Under the pieces are notes generated by a model that worked only from the letters and a program-made list of their open reading frames with translations, did no database searches and was not told the DNA's origin. Source: Hoplostethus atlanticus (Eukaryota; Chordata; Actinopteri; Trachichthyiformes; Trachichthyidae). From it: a stretch of DNA of 64,000 nucleotides. The position numbers and the translations under genes were made by a program. This document shows, in pieces, positions 26,963 to 37,689 of the stretch. Position 1 is the first letter of the stretch, and each line of letters starts with the position of its first letter. The stretch spans positions 4,841,001-4,905,000 of the forward strand of contig JAXDDX010000005.1 in the NCBI GenBank assembly GCA_034670405.1, read 5' to 3'.

Positions 26963-26988
26963 ATATATATATATATATATATATATAA
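26963..26988. repeat. AT dinucleotide microsatellite
   Basis: Short AT run after an A homopolymer. Confidence 0.85.
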
Positions 26989-27630
26989 AAGGAATCCGCT
27001 ATTACCCAGAGGTAAGCCACTGACTTCAATCACCAGCCAACATGTTGCTGCCGCCTCCACTGCTGCTTTCCAACTGGAATCAGACCAGTCAGTTGGACCA
27101 GCCGAACTTTTAACACCTCAAGAGTTGTTTGGGGAATGGAACACGCCGGGACTCCAATTTCACTTATGCCATCCCCTCGCCCGCTCCGCTGTCTTCTCCT
27201 CATCCCTCTTCTCTTTCATTCCACCTCCTCTCCCCTCTCTTTTCCTTCCCATTCGTCGTCTCTGGTGGGTTGATATTTTGGCAGGGTTCCCAGATAAGAG
27301 AGTGGTATAAAGGCAATGCCGAGGAACAGTTATTACAGGCAGTGTGCTCTAATCAGAGAGGGTTCGGATCACAGTGACAGAGGCCCGCCTTATCGCACAC
27401 TGGGCTCAGATCTCAGGACACCCAGGAGGTTGTCGGTTTGACTTCCTCGGGAGGATTGGGAAATTAAGGTCCACAGCAATGCTTCTTATCTACGTTCCAA
27501 CAACAACACGACTGTGAAAATGGATTGAAAGCAACATCCAGCTAAAGTGGATGAGCTGTGCACAGTGGAAAGTTTGAAGGAGCAAAAATGACATTTTTGG
27601 TAGATCGGTAGAACTTAGGTATCACTCAAT

Positions 27631-27970
27631 ATAGTGTATGCTAAAGTGTTAGCATGGAGCCTACTGGCACTCAACATGGTGTATGCTAAAGTGTTAGCAT
27701 GGAGCCTACTATCACTCAACATAGTGTATGCCAAAGTGTTAGCATGGAGCCTACTATCACTGAAAATTGTGTATGCTAAAGTGTTAGCATGGAGCCTACT
27801 GGCACTCAACATGGTGTATGCTAAAGTGTTAGCATGGAGCCTACTATCACTCAGTATGGTGTATGCTAAAGTGTTACCATTAGTATTGACCCTACTATCA
27901 CTCAACATAGTGTATGCTAAAGTATTAGCATGGAGCTTAATGTCACTCAACATGGTGTATGCTAAAGTGG
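27631..27970. repeat. 45-bp minisatellite, about 7.4 copies
   Basis: Units start at 27631, 27676, 27721, 27766, 27811, 27856, 27907 and 27952 (partial). Each begins ATRGTGTATGCTAAAGTG and includes TTAGCATGGAGC and CACTCAAC. One unit (27856-27906) has 6 extra bases. Because unit length and the insertion are multiples of three, frames stay open on both strands; I regard these as artefacts of periodicity. Confidence 0.93.
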
Positions 27971-28165
27971 AGCACCGGAGCCAATGATCTACCAGGGATT
28001 TTGGTGTCTATGTTCTCATCACTTCTCACCAAGTTCCCAAAAACTCCTCATTATTCTTTTAAATGATGTACAGTTGATTGACCACCATGCAGACACACTA
28101 ACCCTGAAAAAGTCCAAGAGTTTGAAATTACATGACAGTATAGCTGTAGATTGATAGAGGGATGG

Positions 28166-28192
28166 ATTCATTCATTCATTCATTCATTCATT
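28166..28192. repeat. ATTC tetranucleotide microsatellite beside exon 6
   Basis: About 27 bases of ATTC, 9 bases into the intron after the GTGAGT donor of exon 6. Confidence 0.9.
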
Positions 28193-28207
28193 AATTTTGA
28201 GACTCAC

Positions 28208-28381
28208 GGTCATGAAGCCGTCCAGTAGACCAGAGTCAGGCTTGGGAGGAGCTTGCAGTCGCTCCATGGACCATTTCTCTATGATGGAGGCTACCTGGCT
28301 ATTCTCAGTGTTGAGGATCCTGAAGCCTGTCATGTTCACACCACTGTACCGGTAAGGCTCTACATCCAGCGCAAACAGATC
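28208..28381 (-). CDS. grik2: grik2 exon 6, amino-terminal domain
   Basis: This 174-base exon reads [20 protein letters not shown], then [20 protein letters not shown] and [18 protein letters not shown]; it starts and ends in phase 0. The NMT sequon in SGVNMTGF is a conserved N-glycosylation site of kainate receptors. The acceptor is TTTCTTCCTCCCAG and the donor is [15 protein letters not shown] is the GluK2 form as I recall it (GluK1 has GMMT, GluK3 GVMM). The next exon should begin TDAALMYDAV; I looked for it on the minus strand through positions 1-28207 and did not find it. The agonist-binding, pore and C-terminal exons are therefore outside the window. Confidence 0.97.
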
Positions 28382-28499
28382 CTGGGAGGAAGAAACCATA
28401 CCATCGTTATATCAACATTCCTACAGCTCGGGATAAACTGAAAAAGAAACACACACAACACACACAAAAACACAAATGCAAGCCTACAGACAAACTTCA

Positions 28500-28972
28500 A
28501 TGTGGGTGTCTGAAGACCAATAAAGATACCTTTTTTTATTTTTGATAGCCAAATTTTGTGACAACATTCGATATCTTTGAATTTGATCATTTTCATAACA
28601 TTTTTTGTCAAGGTAGGAAAACATCGGCAACAACATTTAGACCATGGGACAGTAAAACTCTCCACTGAAACCAAGGAAACTACTACTAGTACTACCCTTC
28701 TGCTACTACTACATCTACTAACAACATTATTATTATTATGATTATGATCATTATCATCATTATTATTGTTAATGCTATAAGTCATGCTAACTTATAGACA
28801 ACCATAGACAACCAGTGTTGTATTAGGCAATTCTATAATAAATATGTAATCAATCAAACTGAATCATGTCCATCATATCAGGCGGACGACACTGATTGGA
28901 CCAGATCTGGTTTTTAATAAAAGGCCAATATCAGTCCCATATATAGGCAAACCGATATAGTGGTCTAACCTA
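28500..28972 (+). mobile_element. MITE1 copy in grik2 intron 5
   Basis: Family blocks present are TCTTTGAATTTGATCATTTTC, AACATTTAGACCATGGGACA, TAAAACTCTCCACTGAAACC, an expanded CTA/ATT triplet stretch (28681-28770) and AATAAAAGGCCAATATCAG, ending AGTGGTCTAACCTA. It starts about 120 bases from exon 6. Confidence 0.68.
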
Positions 28973-29630
28973 ACCTATTACACACAACAGTTAACAAGGG
29001 TTAACAGTGGAGACTAAAGTGAAATCTGGCAGAAAATGGCTGCCATATGCGGCCTCAGTGTGGCTCGGTTGTTCACTCTGCTGGGAGAATTAGACTGTAC
29101 TGGACACTCGCTCTGCCAAATACAACACTGGCAAAGGATGAAGACGCCCCTCTGTCTGTTCCTACCTCCACAGCTTTACTCGTGTTTGCATTTTACTTTT
29201 CATCTCCGTGAAAAGAAACACCGGAGGGGTATTTAATTGCTTTGCATAAAGTGTGCTACACTCAATGGCTGCGACGGGAAAAAAAGTGTGCCCGTTTAGA
29301 TGTTTCATTTCAAGCTGAGAATGATCCCTTTTTTGGCACCGCGATGAAAAGCAGCGACCGTTCAAAAGCTGAAGAATTCAATTTTCAAAGGAATTTGATT
29401 TTCCAAAAAAAACCAAAAAACAACAACAACGACAACAACAGAGAAATGGACAGGGGATGGGTGGAGTGGAAAGAGAGGGAAAGCATTTTGATCCTAACTC
29501 AGGCGACACAGCCAGCCTCTTCAGAATAACAGCGGCAGGGCTGCAAGAAGAGTGTGATGTGAATAATATCTTCGACCCGAGGAGCAAGACTGAGTCAGAG
29601 ATGGTGAGGAAGTTTGGAACAGTGGTGATT

Positions 29631-29631
<1 letters not shown>

Positions 29632-29676
<45 letters not shown>
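29632..29676. repeat. GT dinucleotide microsatellite
   Basis: Uninterrupted GT run in grik2 intron 5. Confidence 0.93.
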
Positions 29677-29677
<1 letters not shown>

Positions 29678-30246
29678 CTAGATGTGTGTCTTTACCCAGT
29701 TTATTGCGTGTGTAGCGGTTTAAGAGGCTTCATTCTGAGACGGCAGGGGGCCTCAGAATGTCAGACAGTTATACAGTCAAGTAATGTCAGAGGAGCTACA
29801 GGATCTGAATGCTGCCTTTTTCCCTCGTTCAGGAGAAAAAAATTAAATTTCACACTCTCTTCTCTCTCACATCTTGCTTTACTTCTCCAGAAGAAATAGT
29901 GATGCTTTCACTTTCATGCCACCCGATCCATTCAGCGGTCTGAACATGCAGCTGTACGGTAAAACACTTTTATACTATGCTGGCAAGCCCAGCATGAAAT
30001 GGTTTAGTGATTTATTTGATATTTCATCAACATTTTACTACTACTACAACTAGGGCTGTCGCGGTAACCGCATCATCGCACCACCGCGGTTGTGTCAAGG
30101 CACCCGCAGATGGAAAACAAACCACCGCAACAACCACGGTTGTTAAAAAAAAAAAAAAAAAGTCCTGTATTTTGGACGTTTTTTATTATTTGTTTTCCAT
30201 TTCATTATTAAATTAATCATATTCATGTGTATTTGGTGTAAAGTAT

Positions 30247-30612
30247 TGTAACAACCGGGTTGAAATATGTGATGCTTACTGTTAGTTATGGCCAGTTATG
30301 GGAGATGTTATTAGCGGGTTCGTACCTCCCAACTGTTGGTTGCCCATCACCAGTCTTAGTGTGCTTAGTCTTCCTGTGATTGGTTGAGAGGCGGGGAGGC
30401 GGGTCAAGAGAGTTAGGTTGAGACGCCTGTGTTGTGGTGGTACGCTCTGGCGCTGGGTTTAAGAGTTTGGAGAGTTAAGTTATCGAGGTGAGCTGTTGTA
30501 CGGCGTGGTTACGGCCAACAGTAACTAATAATCAGCTTAATAAATGCACTGGATTGCAAACTAACTGTTTCGTTTGTCTACTCAAAGTATCCGTCTTTGA
30601 CGGGACGCTACA
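30247..30612 (+). mobile_element. Solo LTR nested in the hAT element
   Basis: This 366-base segment begins TGTAACAACC and ends GACGCTACA, giving short TGTA..TACA ends. It is flanked by GTAT on both sides (or AGTAT if one terminal base is shared), consistent with a retrotransposon target duplication. Inside are an inverted CCAAT-type motif (GATTGGTTGAG), a repeated GGCGGG box (GAGGCGGGGAGGCGGG) and an AATAAA poly(A) signal near its 3' part. No internal retroelement genes remain, as expected after recombination between two LTRs. Plus orientation is inferred from the order GC box then AATAAA. The retroelement family is not identified. Confidence 0.72.
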
Positions 30613-30937
30613 GTATGACTAAACTCATTTTAGGGCTAGTATAATGAGTGTTTTTTCACATAATACACACTTTGCTCTGTTTGGTAATCTCCCTCAATTT
30701 TGTTGAAATTTTTTTTTGACATTCGCCATGTTTAGTGAGCCGGAGTGAATTTACGAGCGTGCGCATTGGCTGGTTAACATAATTAACTAACGTGATTGAT
30801 TTGAAAGACGCTTGGTATTTAGTAGGTAAGTAGTTTATTTCCCCATTTATGACAACGATTGTAAGTTAGGCTACAGTTTATGAATGTTTTGTTTTTTTTG
30901 TGTAAAAAAAATAATAAATTATCAATAATAATAATAC

Positions 30938-31160
30938 TGTGGCGGACACACCACAGTACCGGGGTCCGTGACAGACAGAGACATAGGCAGGAGGAGAGTT
31001 AACTGGCCAGCAGGCCGTTTTATTTCCACACCAGCGATATAAACCCGGCCCAGCGCCGTGTAGAGCGCCGTCTTCCCCGGCGCGCGCACCTCCCCCCTCC
31101 CAGCAGGTCAGCCGCGGAGCACCAAGGCTGGTCCAGTCCACCAGGCTTCCAGGGGCGTTT
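30938..31160 (-). mobile_element. Probable LTR fragment, reverse orientation
   Basis: Read on the minus strand, this GC-rich piece contains a TATA-like TTTATATCGC, then GGAAATAAAACGG (a poly(A) signal context) and ends TGTCCGCCACA, an order typical of the promoter and 3' part of an LTR. The upstream border (near 31160) is unclear and no target duplication could be matched. It may be a truncated or diverged second LTR inside the hAT element, unrelated to the solo LTR. Confidence 0.45.
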
Positions 31161-31450
31161 ATGATTCAAACTTCGTGTACACGTTCACATCCCTACTTTT
31201 ATCACATTCCACAATGTTGAGGGACAAATGGATAGATTATCAAACATGTTTGAAATTGTTTGGGACTCCTACGACGTTAGACATTTTTTTCCTGTTCTTA
31301 GGACCCGCTAGTGTCTTACACTGAACCGATCGCGGGTAAACTCGCATGTATTAAAAATAAAAAATAAAAAAGGGTGGTACCACCGCATACCGCGGTGATG
31401 AGCCAGATACACACCCGCGGTGGGAAAATTTCAAAACCGTGACAGCCCTA

Positions 31451-31800
31451 ACTACAACTGCTACCCCCACTACCACTACTACTACTACCACTACTACCAC
31501 TACTACTGCTACTGCTACCACTACTAACACTACTACTAATACTACTACCAATACTACCACTACTACTACTACTGCTATCACTACTACCACTACTGCTACT
31601 AATACTACTACCACTACTACTAATACTACCACTACCAGTAGTACCACTACTACTACTACTACTACTACTACCACTACTACTAATACTACTACCACTTCTA
31701 CCACTACTACTAATACTACCACTACCACTAGTACCACTACTACTATTACTACTACCACTTCTACTGCTGCTGCTACTACTAGTACTACTACTTATACTGA
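31451..31800. repeat. ACT/ACC trinucleotide microsatellite, about 350 bp
   Basis: Long run of ACT with interspersed ACC, AAT and GCT triplets. It directly adjoins the right target duplication of the hAT element; the left flank of that element (30033-30050) ends in the same ACT pattern. Confidence 0.92.
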
Positions 31801-32036
31801 TAATAATAAATGTAATACAGCAGTTATTTTAACAAGGTTACAAAGTGCTGTGCTATAATTTTCCAGGTGTCTACAGACAAAACAACACAAGATTAAGGGT
31901 GGTGGGGGGGTGTGGGGGTGTGGGTGATTAGCAGAGAAAATGAAGATTGAAGAGCAGCGACGTCTCATCTGTGCAGGGCAAGAAATCTCAGACTTGATGA
32001 CAAAGCGACTCTGCGGCGCAGCTCCTCTCTACTTAC

Positions 32037-32090
32037 CAGTGTGGTGAAGATGTAGTGATAATACTCTGTCATCATTCCCATGGCAAGAGC
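32037..32090 (-). CDS. grik2: grik2 exon 5, 54-base small exon
   Basis: This 54-base exon encodes 18 residues, ALAMGMMTEYYHYIFTTL, in phase 0 at both ends. It joins exon 4 (ending ILKQ) directly to exon 6 (starting DLFALD), and the joined protein reads as in the known kainate receptor ATD. The acceptor is CTCCTCCGTAG and the donor GTAAGT is a perfect consensus. The polypyrimidine tract about 24-42 bases upstream of the exon on the minus strand is a pure CT dinucleotide repeat. Being a multiple of three with symmetric phase, this exon could in principle be skipped without a frameshift; I see no evidence that it is. Confidence 0.95.
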
Positions 32091-32113
32091 CTACGGAGGA
32101 GAGTGACAGAAGG

Positions 32114-32132
32114 CGAGAGAGAGAGAGAGAGA
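32114..32132 (-). promoter_or_regulatory. CT-repeat polypyrimidine tract of the exon 5 acceptor
   Basis: On the minus strand this is a pure CT dinucleotide run 24-42 bases upstream of exon 5, followed by GCCTTCTGTCACTCTCCTCC and GTAG. Position and composition fit the polypyrimidine tract; assignment of function is inference. Confidence 0.6.
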
Positions 32133-32394
32133 TTGGGACAAGTGAGATTTGTACATGAATAGAGAGGCACAAAAGCAGGCAGCGATTGGGAATATACAGT
32201 ATTTTGGTACTTTATTTTACACATAATGTAGAGTGTAGTGTGTGTGTGTGACCTGTGTACCTGTATTACCATGTAATGTGAAGAGGCGTGTATTCCGCTA
32301 CACTGCTCTACCCACAGGCTCAGAGATAAGAACCTCACACCTTTCCTCCAATGTGGCTAACTGAACCAACTCCTCTTTTATCACCCCACCGTTT

Positions 32395-32431
32395 CATCCA
32401 TCCATCCATCCATCCATCCATCCATCCATCA
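32395..32431. repeat. CATC tetranucleotide microsatellite
   Basis: Run of CATC in grik2 intron 4. Confidence 0.9.
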
Positions 32432-32689
32432 GTGGCCTTCCCAGGCAGCGTTCTCTCTCATCAGGGATATAGAAATATGGATAATTCTGTAGATGTGGGA
32501 TATCTAACGCACCAGGAATAAAAAAAAATCCCCTGAGCTTTATCTACTTAGGCTAGACTCCCATCCACACTTCTAACTCCATATCTTGCTGCGGTTAAAC
32601 CTGCACTTGCCATCTTCGCACACTAATGGCAGTGAGGTAACTTTGAATCGTTGAAGGTTTGAAGGACTTTCAATACCCTTACTGTTCAA

Positions 32690-32925
32690 GTTTATTTTAC
32701 TGTTTACTTTGAAAGGGAATGTTTGTCACTTCTTGTGTGGAGAAGAGTTCCCGCCAGTGACCGTACCAACACCAGGATTTAAGTGGGGCCAACTGGGTGA
32801 ATATATGGCGTCTCAACTAGCAGGGACGAGACGCTCTTCTCTCTTGCAGCCCCACTTTGTGATTTAGCCTGACAAGACAGCTGGATTTTTACATTAAAAA
32901 TCTTGCCTAGTGCAGCTTTAATATG
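32690..32925. repeat. Interspersed repeat family E, copy 1
   Basis: Blocks TTGTCACTTCTTGTGTGGAG, CGCCAGTGACCG, CTAGCAGGGACGAGACGCTC and TTGCAGCCCCACTTTGTGA recur at 51480-51695 and 62225-62370. The segment ends near a TGCAGCTTTAA. Confidence 0.6.
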
Positions 32926-33527
32926 AGTCAGGCTTTTTGTCATCTATGTATTATATTGCTGCCCGGCCTGCCAAGCATCGAAGTTTGCTAACAGAAATAC
33001 AGACTTGTCATTGCACCATTACCTAGGCAATCTGTCTCTTAAAAATGCATCTTGGAGACGAGCGTCTAAAGCAGAATCCCCTTCTTCTGGTATTATTGTA
33101 TTATCATCCAGTGCATGTGTGTGTGTGTTGGCTGCGTGCCACCCTATTTAAGCTGTATGGAGCTGGTGGTGTCAGAGTACTGCCCGCCGTCCTGAGGCCC
33201 GCTAAACCATTATGCATCGTAGATTAGGATTGTGTGTGTGTGTGGGGGGGAATGGAGAGGATGATTAAACAGGGATGGGAGGCTAATGGCTGCCGGTATC
33301 AGGTGGGAACCCGGAGAAAGCCTCCAGCACATTACCATTAAGAATTCCTTCTGAGGATCAACCCACTCGGCAATGACTCAGGCGTTGACATAACCTGAAC
33401 CCGTGATAAAGTTGCACAGAATGGATAACACTTTGGAGAGCGTATAGTTGGCTATTTTTCCCATATCACCTATGGGCAATGAAGGAGTTCTAGAGAATGA
33501 GTTAGTTTATTAACACTAACACTAAAG

Positions 33528-33529
33528 TG

Positions 33530-33564
<35 letters not shown>
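33528..33564. repeat. GATA microsatellite, left part
   Basis: ATAG/GATA repeat that ends at the left TIR of the 33565-34731 element. Confidence 0.9.
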
Positions 33565-33565
<1 letters not shown>

Positions 33566-34730
33566 CAGGGTACCCCCAGGATTCTCCAAGTTAAATTTAA
33601 GACCTTTTTAATAATAAAGAATGAAATTTAATGCCAACTTCACAGCCATACTGGCAAAAGTATGAAGGATATAATGGAAAATCAGTATGGATTTTAAGCC
33701 CTAGAAAATAATTATTTACCAAGTATTTGAATTTAATAAAACATGTTATTATAATGCTCACATTAATATTTAATACACAATAGCTTTGTGAGGGCCCTTC
33801 ACATGATCAGCGACAAAAATGCTTGGCGCTGGCATTAATTTCCTATTTAGCGTCGCCGCCGCCCCCGGCGTTCTGCGCCCTGGGCACAGACACTGGGAGA
33901 CCCCCTGGCGCTGCGCTCAAAGTTCAACTATATTCAACTTTGACCTTCGCGACGCGCAACCAATCACTGGAATCTAATAGCTCTTAGTTTGCTATTCATT
34001 AGTGATCGGGTTAGAGATAGAGAGCAGTGGGAAAGAGAGGCGTTTGATATCATAGAAATTTAAAAAAATATATAGAAGAGAAACTTGTTTTATGTGTGTC
34101 GGAGCATCCCGAATTATACAACATGACCTTAAATCATACCATGATCTGACTAAAAAGTCCGTATCATGGAATGATGTCGGTTTACAGACGGGACTACCAG
34201 GTTGGTTGACAGCTTAGTACAGGACGTATATGCAGCCAGTCTATATTCACTTCTATGGCTGTGCTAGTATGATCATTGGCGATGTGGTTAGCTACGGTCA
34301 CCGGCTGATGCGGGTGACGCTGATCCTGTGAAGGAGTCTCGTCCAACCTGACGTTGATGCCGACGCTTTGCGCGGATCATGTGAAAGCCCCTTAAAACGA
34401 CACTTGCCCATTCTGAGGCGACGAGCTAGCTTGTTAGCAGCACACTCCACGGTCAAGAGCGTCAATACACTGACGTAAACATTACCTGTACTGTCGTAAT
34501 GTCCAAGCCACACCAAACAGAGTAAATTGTAACGTTACACACAAAACATTTTATACATTTGACAGTTATTCATGACGTTACGGTATTTATTTGATCCTAC
34601 GAAAGGACAAGAATTTTTTTTTTAAGAAATTCAATACTTTGTAAACAAAATTCAATACTTTTAAGGCCTTATTTTGAGAATATTAAATTCAATGCTTTTT
34701 TAATACTTTTAAGACCCCGTGGGTACCCTG

Positions 34731-34731
<1 letters not shown>
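33565..34731. mobile_element. TIR transposon inserted in a GATA microsatellite
   Basis: The left end is ACAGGGTACCCCCAGGATT and the right end on the opposite strand is ACAGGGTACCCACGGGGTC. Both ends continue into AT-rich TTAAATTTAAG-like subterminal sequence. ACAGGGTACCC ends are familiar from abundant hAT-like elements in fish. GATA repeats lie directly on both sides, so an 8-bp duplication (AGATAGAT) fits but cannot be told from the repeat itself. No long open frame is present. The interior has a GC-rich patch around 33850-33960. Confidence 0.75.
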
Positions 34732-34778
<47 letters not shown>

Positions 34779-34780
34779 GA
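34732..34780. repeat. GATA microsatellite, right part
   Basis: Continuation of the GATA repeat on the other side of the inserted element, ending GATAGAGATATTCCC. Confidence 0.9.
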
Positions 34781-35331
34781 TATTCCCTGTTGTATCCCTG
34801 TTTTAGGGGTGGGTGGGTGGGGGGTTGTGGATGATGCAGAGTCTGCCAATGGGATGAGAAGTAGTTACACTCCCTAACTGAGCGGTGTCAAGTAATGAGG
34901 ATATCAGAGCAGGACAGTTGAGTCTTTCATTACCTCCCATTAGCGGGGTTTCTCTCTGACATTACTAATGATAGGAGTCCTTGACCTTCCCCAGCAATCC
35001 ACCGCTCGGGCTCTGATTAAAAACCCTGGGAGAATGACGGAGTGCTGGGGTGAATCATGTTGTCTTTAATATTTGATAAATCCCTGCAAGCAGGGAGGAA
35101 TATGAATGCTTTTCCATTGAGTCGCCATTTTCCCGAAGTTCCTCTCTTACAGTCATTGACGTCCCGGAGAGATTTAGAGCGGCTTGTTTGAAAAAAGCCG
35201 CCGCGCAGAATTGACGCCGTATTACATTGCAAACTGCCTTCTGCCTGCAGATACACTCAACATGCAAACTCAAGTTTCTCTCCATATATATGAAATACAT
35301 TGTGTGCCTTTTTACGCACAGCAGTGTTTCT

Positions 35332-35828
<497 letters not shown>

Positions 35829-36582
35829 TTATACGTCTATTTGAAACATTTTCCCGATTGTGACCCGAGGAGTCCGGGATCCCGCGAGGGCAATTCATTC
35901 CCTAAATGGAAATTCCAAATATGTGTCCATCCGCAGTAATTGAGGTAACAACTACTCCTCATTCATTTGGCACCCTTACTTATAATTAGAGTGAGGATAA
36001 GAGAGCTGCAAGAATATATTTCTGCCGTCAGTTCATTTCTAATGAAATCCATTCCTCTTCAACACTCCACTCAACATCCTCCGCCCTCTCCTGCCTTGCT
36101 CCATTCTTCCGATGTACAGAGCAAAGAGTTTCTTTCTTTCTGAGCCTTTTTCTTGCCTTTTCTACCCATCTCGCTCTCTGTCCTCTTCTGTTCTCATGAT
36201 ACTACCTACTCTGCTCACAAAGAGTCTTTCAGCTCACATCATGTCACCAGCAGCGGACCTTGACCTAACCCATACAGATTTCCTCTCACGCGAAACACAA
36301 TGGAACAAAGACACATATCAATACATGACCTGGCATTCATCATTCATCATAGATCACATTGATCCTGTGCTCATGATCGATCCCCATCTAAAGGCCAATC
36401 AGTGTTGCATATGGGATGTGTGTGAAGTCAACCCTGCTGAGGCAATTGAACGGCACCTCAAGTGAAACACAAACATCTTAATTCTGACAGATAAGCTATT
36501 TACTGTGGTATTCAATAAAAGGGTTCTCCTCTTTCACTCTCTCTGTCGTGATATTCTGGAAATAGTTGCTTCCAGAAGCGAC

Positions 36583-36972
36583 GTTCGACCAATATGGATT
36601 TTTGATGGTTGGTACTGATATTTTTGTATTGAAGCTGCCAATATAGCCAATATTTTGACCATTTTCATTCCAGAAGATTCTGAAAAAACAAAAACAAAAA
36701 ACCCATTGCTGATCAATTATACATTTTCTTCCTTTATTTAATCAGGCAGGCTCATTGTGATTGATGTGCTTTTCAATAGAGACCTGAGAACAAAAAAATA
36801 AATAGTTCAAACTGACAAAAATATGTAATCAATGTATGTGTCATCTAATTAATCAAACTGCATCATATCCATCATATCAGAAGTGGACGACACTGACTGG
36901 ACCAGATCCCATTTTTAATAAAAGGACATCGGCCCCATGTATCGTCAAATTGCTATATGGGTCTAAGCCTAA
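36583..36972 (+). mobile_element. MITE1 copy in intron 3
   Basis: It starts GTTCGACCAATATGG and ends GCTATATGGGTCTAAGCCTA. The centre (about 36715-36800) contains a foreign-looking TTCCTTTATTTAATCAGGCA segment known from another fish repeat, so this copy may be composite. Confidence 0.62.
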
Positions 36973-37254
36973 CTAGAAGTCTCTCCTCATCTCTTCCTGA
37001 CTACAGCATACCTTCCTCAGCTGTTTGGCCTATGGCATTATGTGTTTACTTCCTGCTTCCAGATGAGTGCTCTGCACTGTGGGAAACCAGCCTGCAGTCT
37101 GCTGGAGATTCAGCAGCCAGTCGCTGGTTTTCATTAGATCAAACACTCCATCGCAATGATACCCTTCACTGTTGACCTGTAGCACGCTGGTGTTGTTCCA
37201 TTTACCCATTACTGACAATCTGGATTCTCTTCAGCTGCGGTTCAAATGACCCAG

Positions 37255-37603
37255 AGGAAAACTCTTTTGCGCCCGGTCTTCATCTCTTAAGAAATAGGGG
37301 AGATCTCAATTTTGCCTCATTATCTCATAAAACCTCCTTAGGAAAATGGCTTCAATAGTAAAATGCAACAGTAATAAGTTTCCTTTGAGATATTTTTCTA
37401 ATCTCATGGTCTCATATTCAGGAGAGTTACTTATTTCAGATCATTTGGAGATCAACATGAGCTTTTATGTGGTTGTTTCTCTTGAGAAATGGACGGAAAT
37501 GCCTTTAGTCTCATTTTAGTGGTACGAAGAGCTCATTTGTGTCTATGAGACATAAAAGGTAGAAATATGAGATCTCTTCTTGGATTTTGCTTTCCTGTGG
37601 GGA
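37255..37603. repeat. Interspersed repeat family C, copy 2
   Basis: Second copy in the same orientation, slightly shorter, ending GGATTTTGCTTTCCTGTGGG. It lies about 90 bases from family D copy 2. Confidence 0.68.
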
Positions 37604-37689
37604 TGACTGTGTACATTTTAGTGCAACGTTAGTATGTATAATAAACAAATTCTAAAGAGTATAGAGGCTTTGCAGTTGCATCACAAATC

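Larger units (their letters stand above)
1..28207 (-). other. grik2: grik2 intron 6 (partial), repeat-rich, no exon seen
   Basis: All sequence below exon 6 reads as intron. I found no convincing coding exon on either strand: open frames here are short, lack family motifs, and often run through simple repeats. The contents I can name are several MITE1 copies, a hAT-type element at 9783-10722, a Tc1-like relic at about 10735-11410, two other interspersed families (near 3.5-4.2 kb and 12.6-13.1 kb), microsatellites and a 45-bp minisatellite at 27631-27970. Remaining stretches (for example 1000-2000, 7700-8500, 16000-17000, 18000-20000 and 24900-26600) show nothing I can classify. Conserved non-coding elements may be present but cannot be recognised from one species. 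Confidence 0.75.
30051..31450. mobile_element. Non-autonomous hAT-type DNA transposon, 1.4 kb
   Basis: The left end reads TAGGGCTGTCGCGGT and the right end, on the opposite strand, reads TAGGGCTGTCACGGT, a terminal inverted repeat with one mismatch over 15 bases. A perfect 8-bp direct duplication, ACTACAAC, flanks it (30043-30050 and 31451-31458). An 8-bp duplication with TAGGG-type ends is the signature of hAT transposition. No transposase frame is present, so the copy is non-autonomous. It carries a solo LTR (30247-30612) and a reversed LTR fragment (about 30938-31160). The right flank is a long ACT repeat and the left flank ends in ACTACTACTACAAC, so it entered the edge of a microsatellite. 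Confidence 0.88.
28382..32036 (-). other. grik2: grik2 intron 5
   Basis: This complete 3655-base intron lies between the 54-base exon and the 174-base exon, with GTAAGT donor and CCCAG acceptor. Its length is largely explained by insertions: a MITE1 copy (about 28500-28972), a GT microsatellite (29632-29676), the 1.4 kb hAT element with its nested LTRs (30051-31450) and the ACT microsatellite it entered (31451-31800). The remainder, about 28980-29630 and 29680-30040, has nothing I recognise. Confidence 0.9.

Noticed and set aside
27615-27987. Antiparallel 112- and 117-residue repeat frames
   Set aside because: Explained by the 45-bp minisatellite period being divisible by three.
31351-31858. 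Long open frames rich in Thr or Val on both strands
   Set aside because: They are translations of the ACT/ACC microsatellite; homopolymer-like proteins with no other content.
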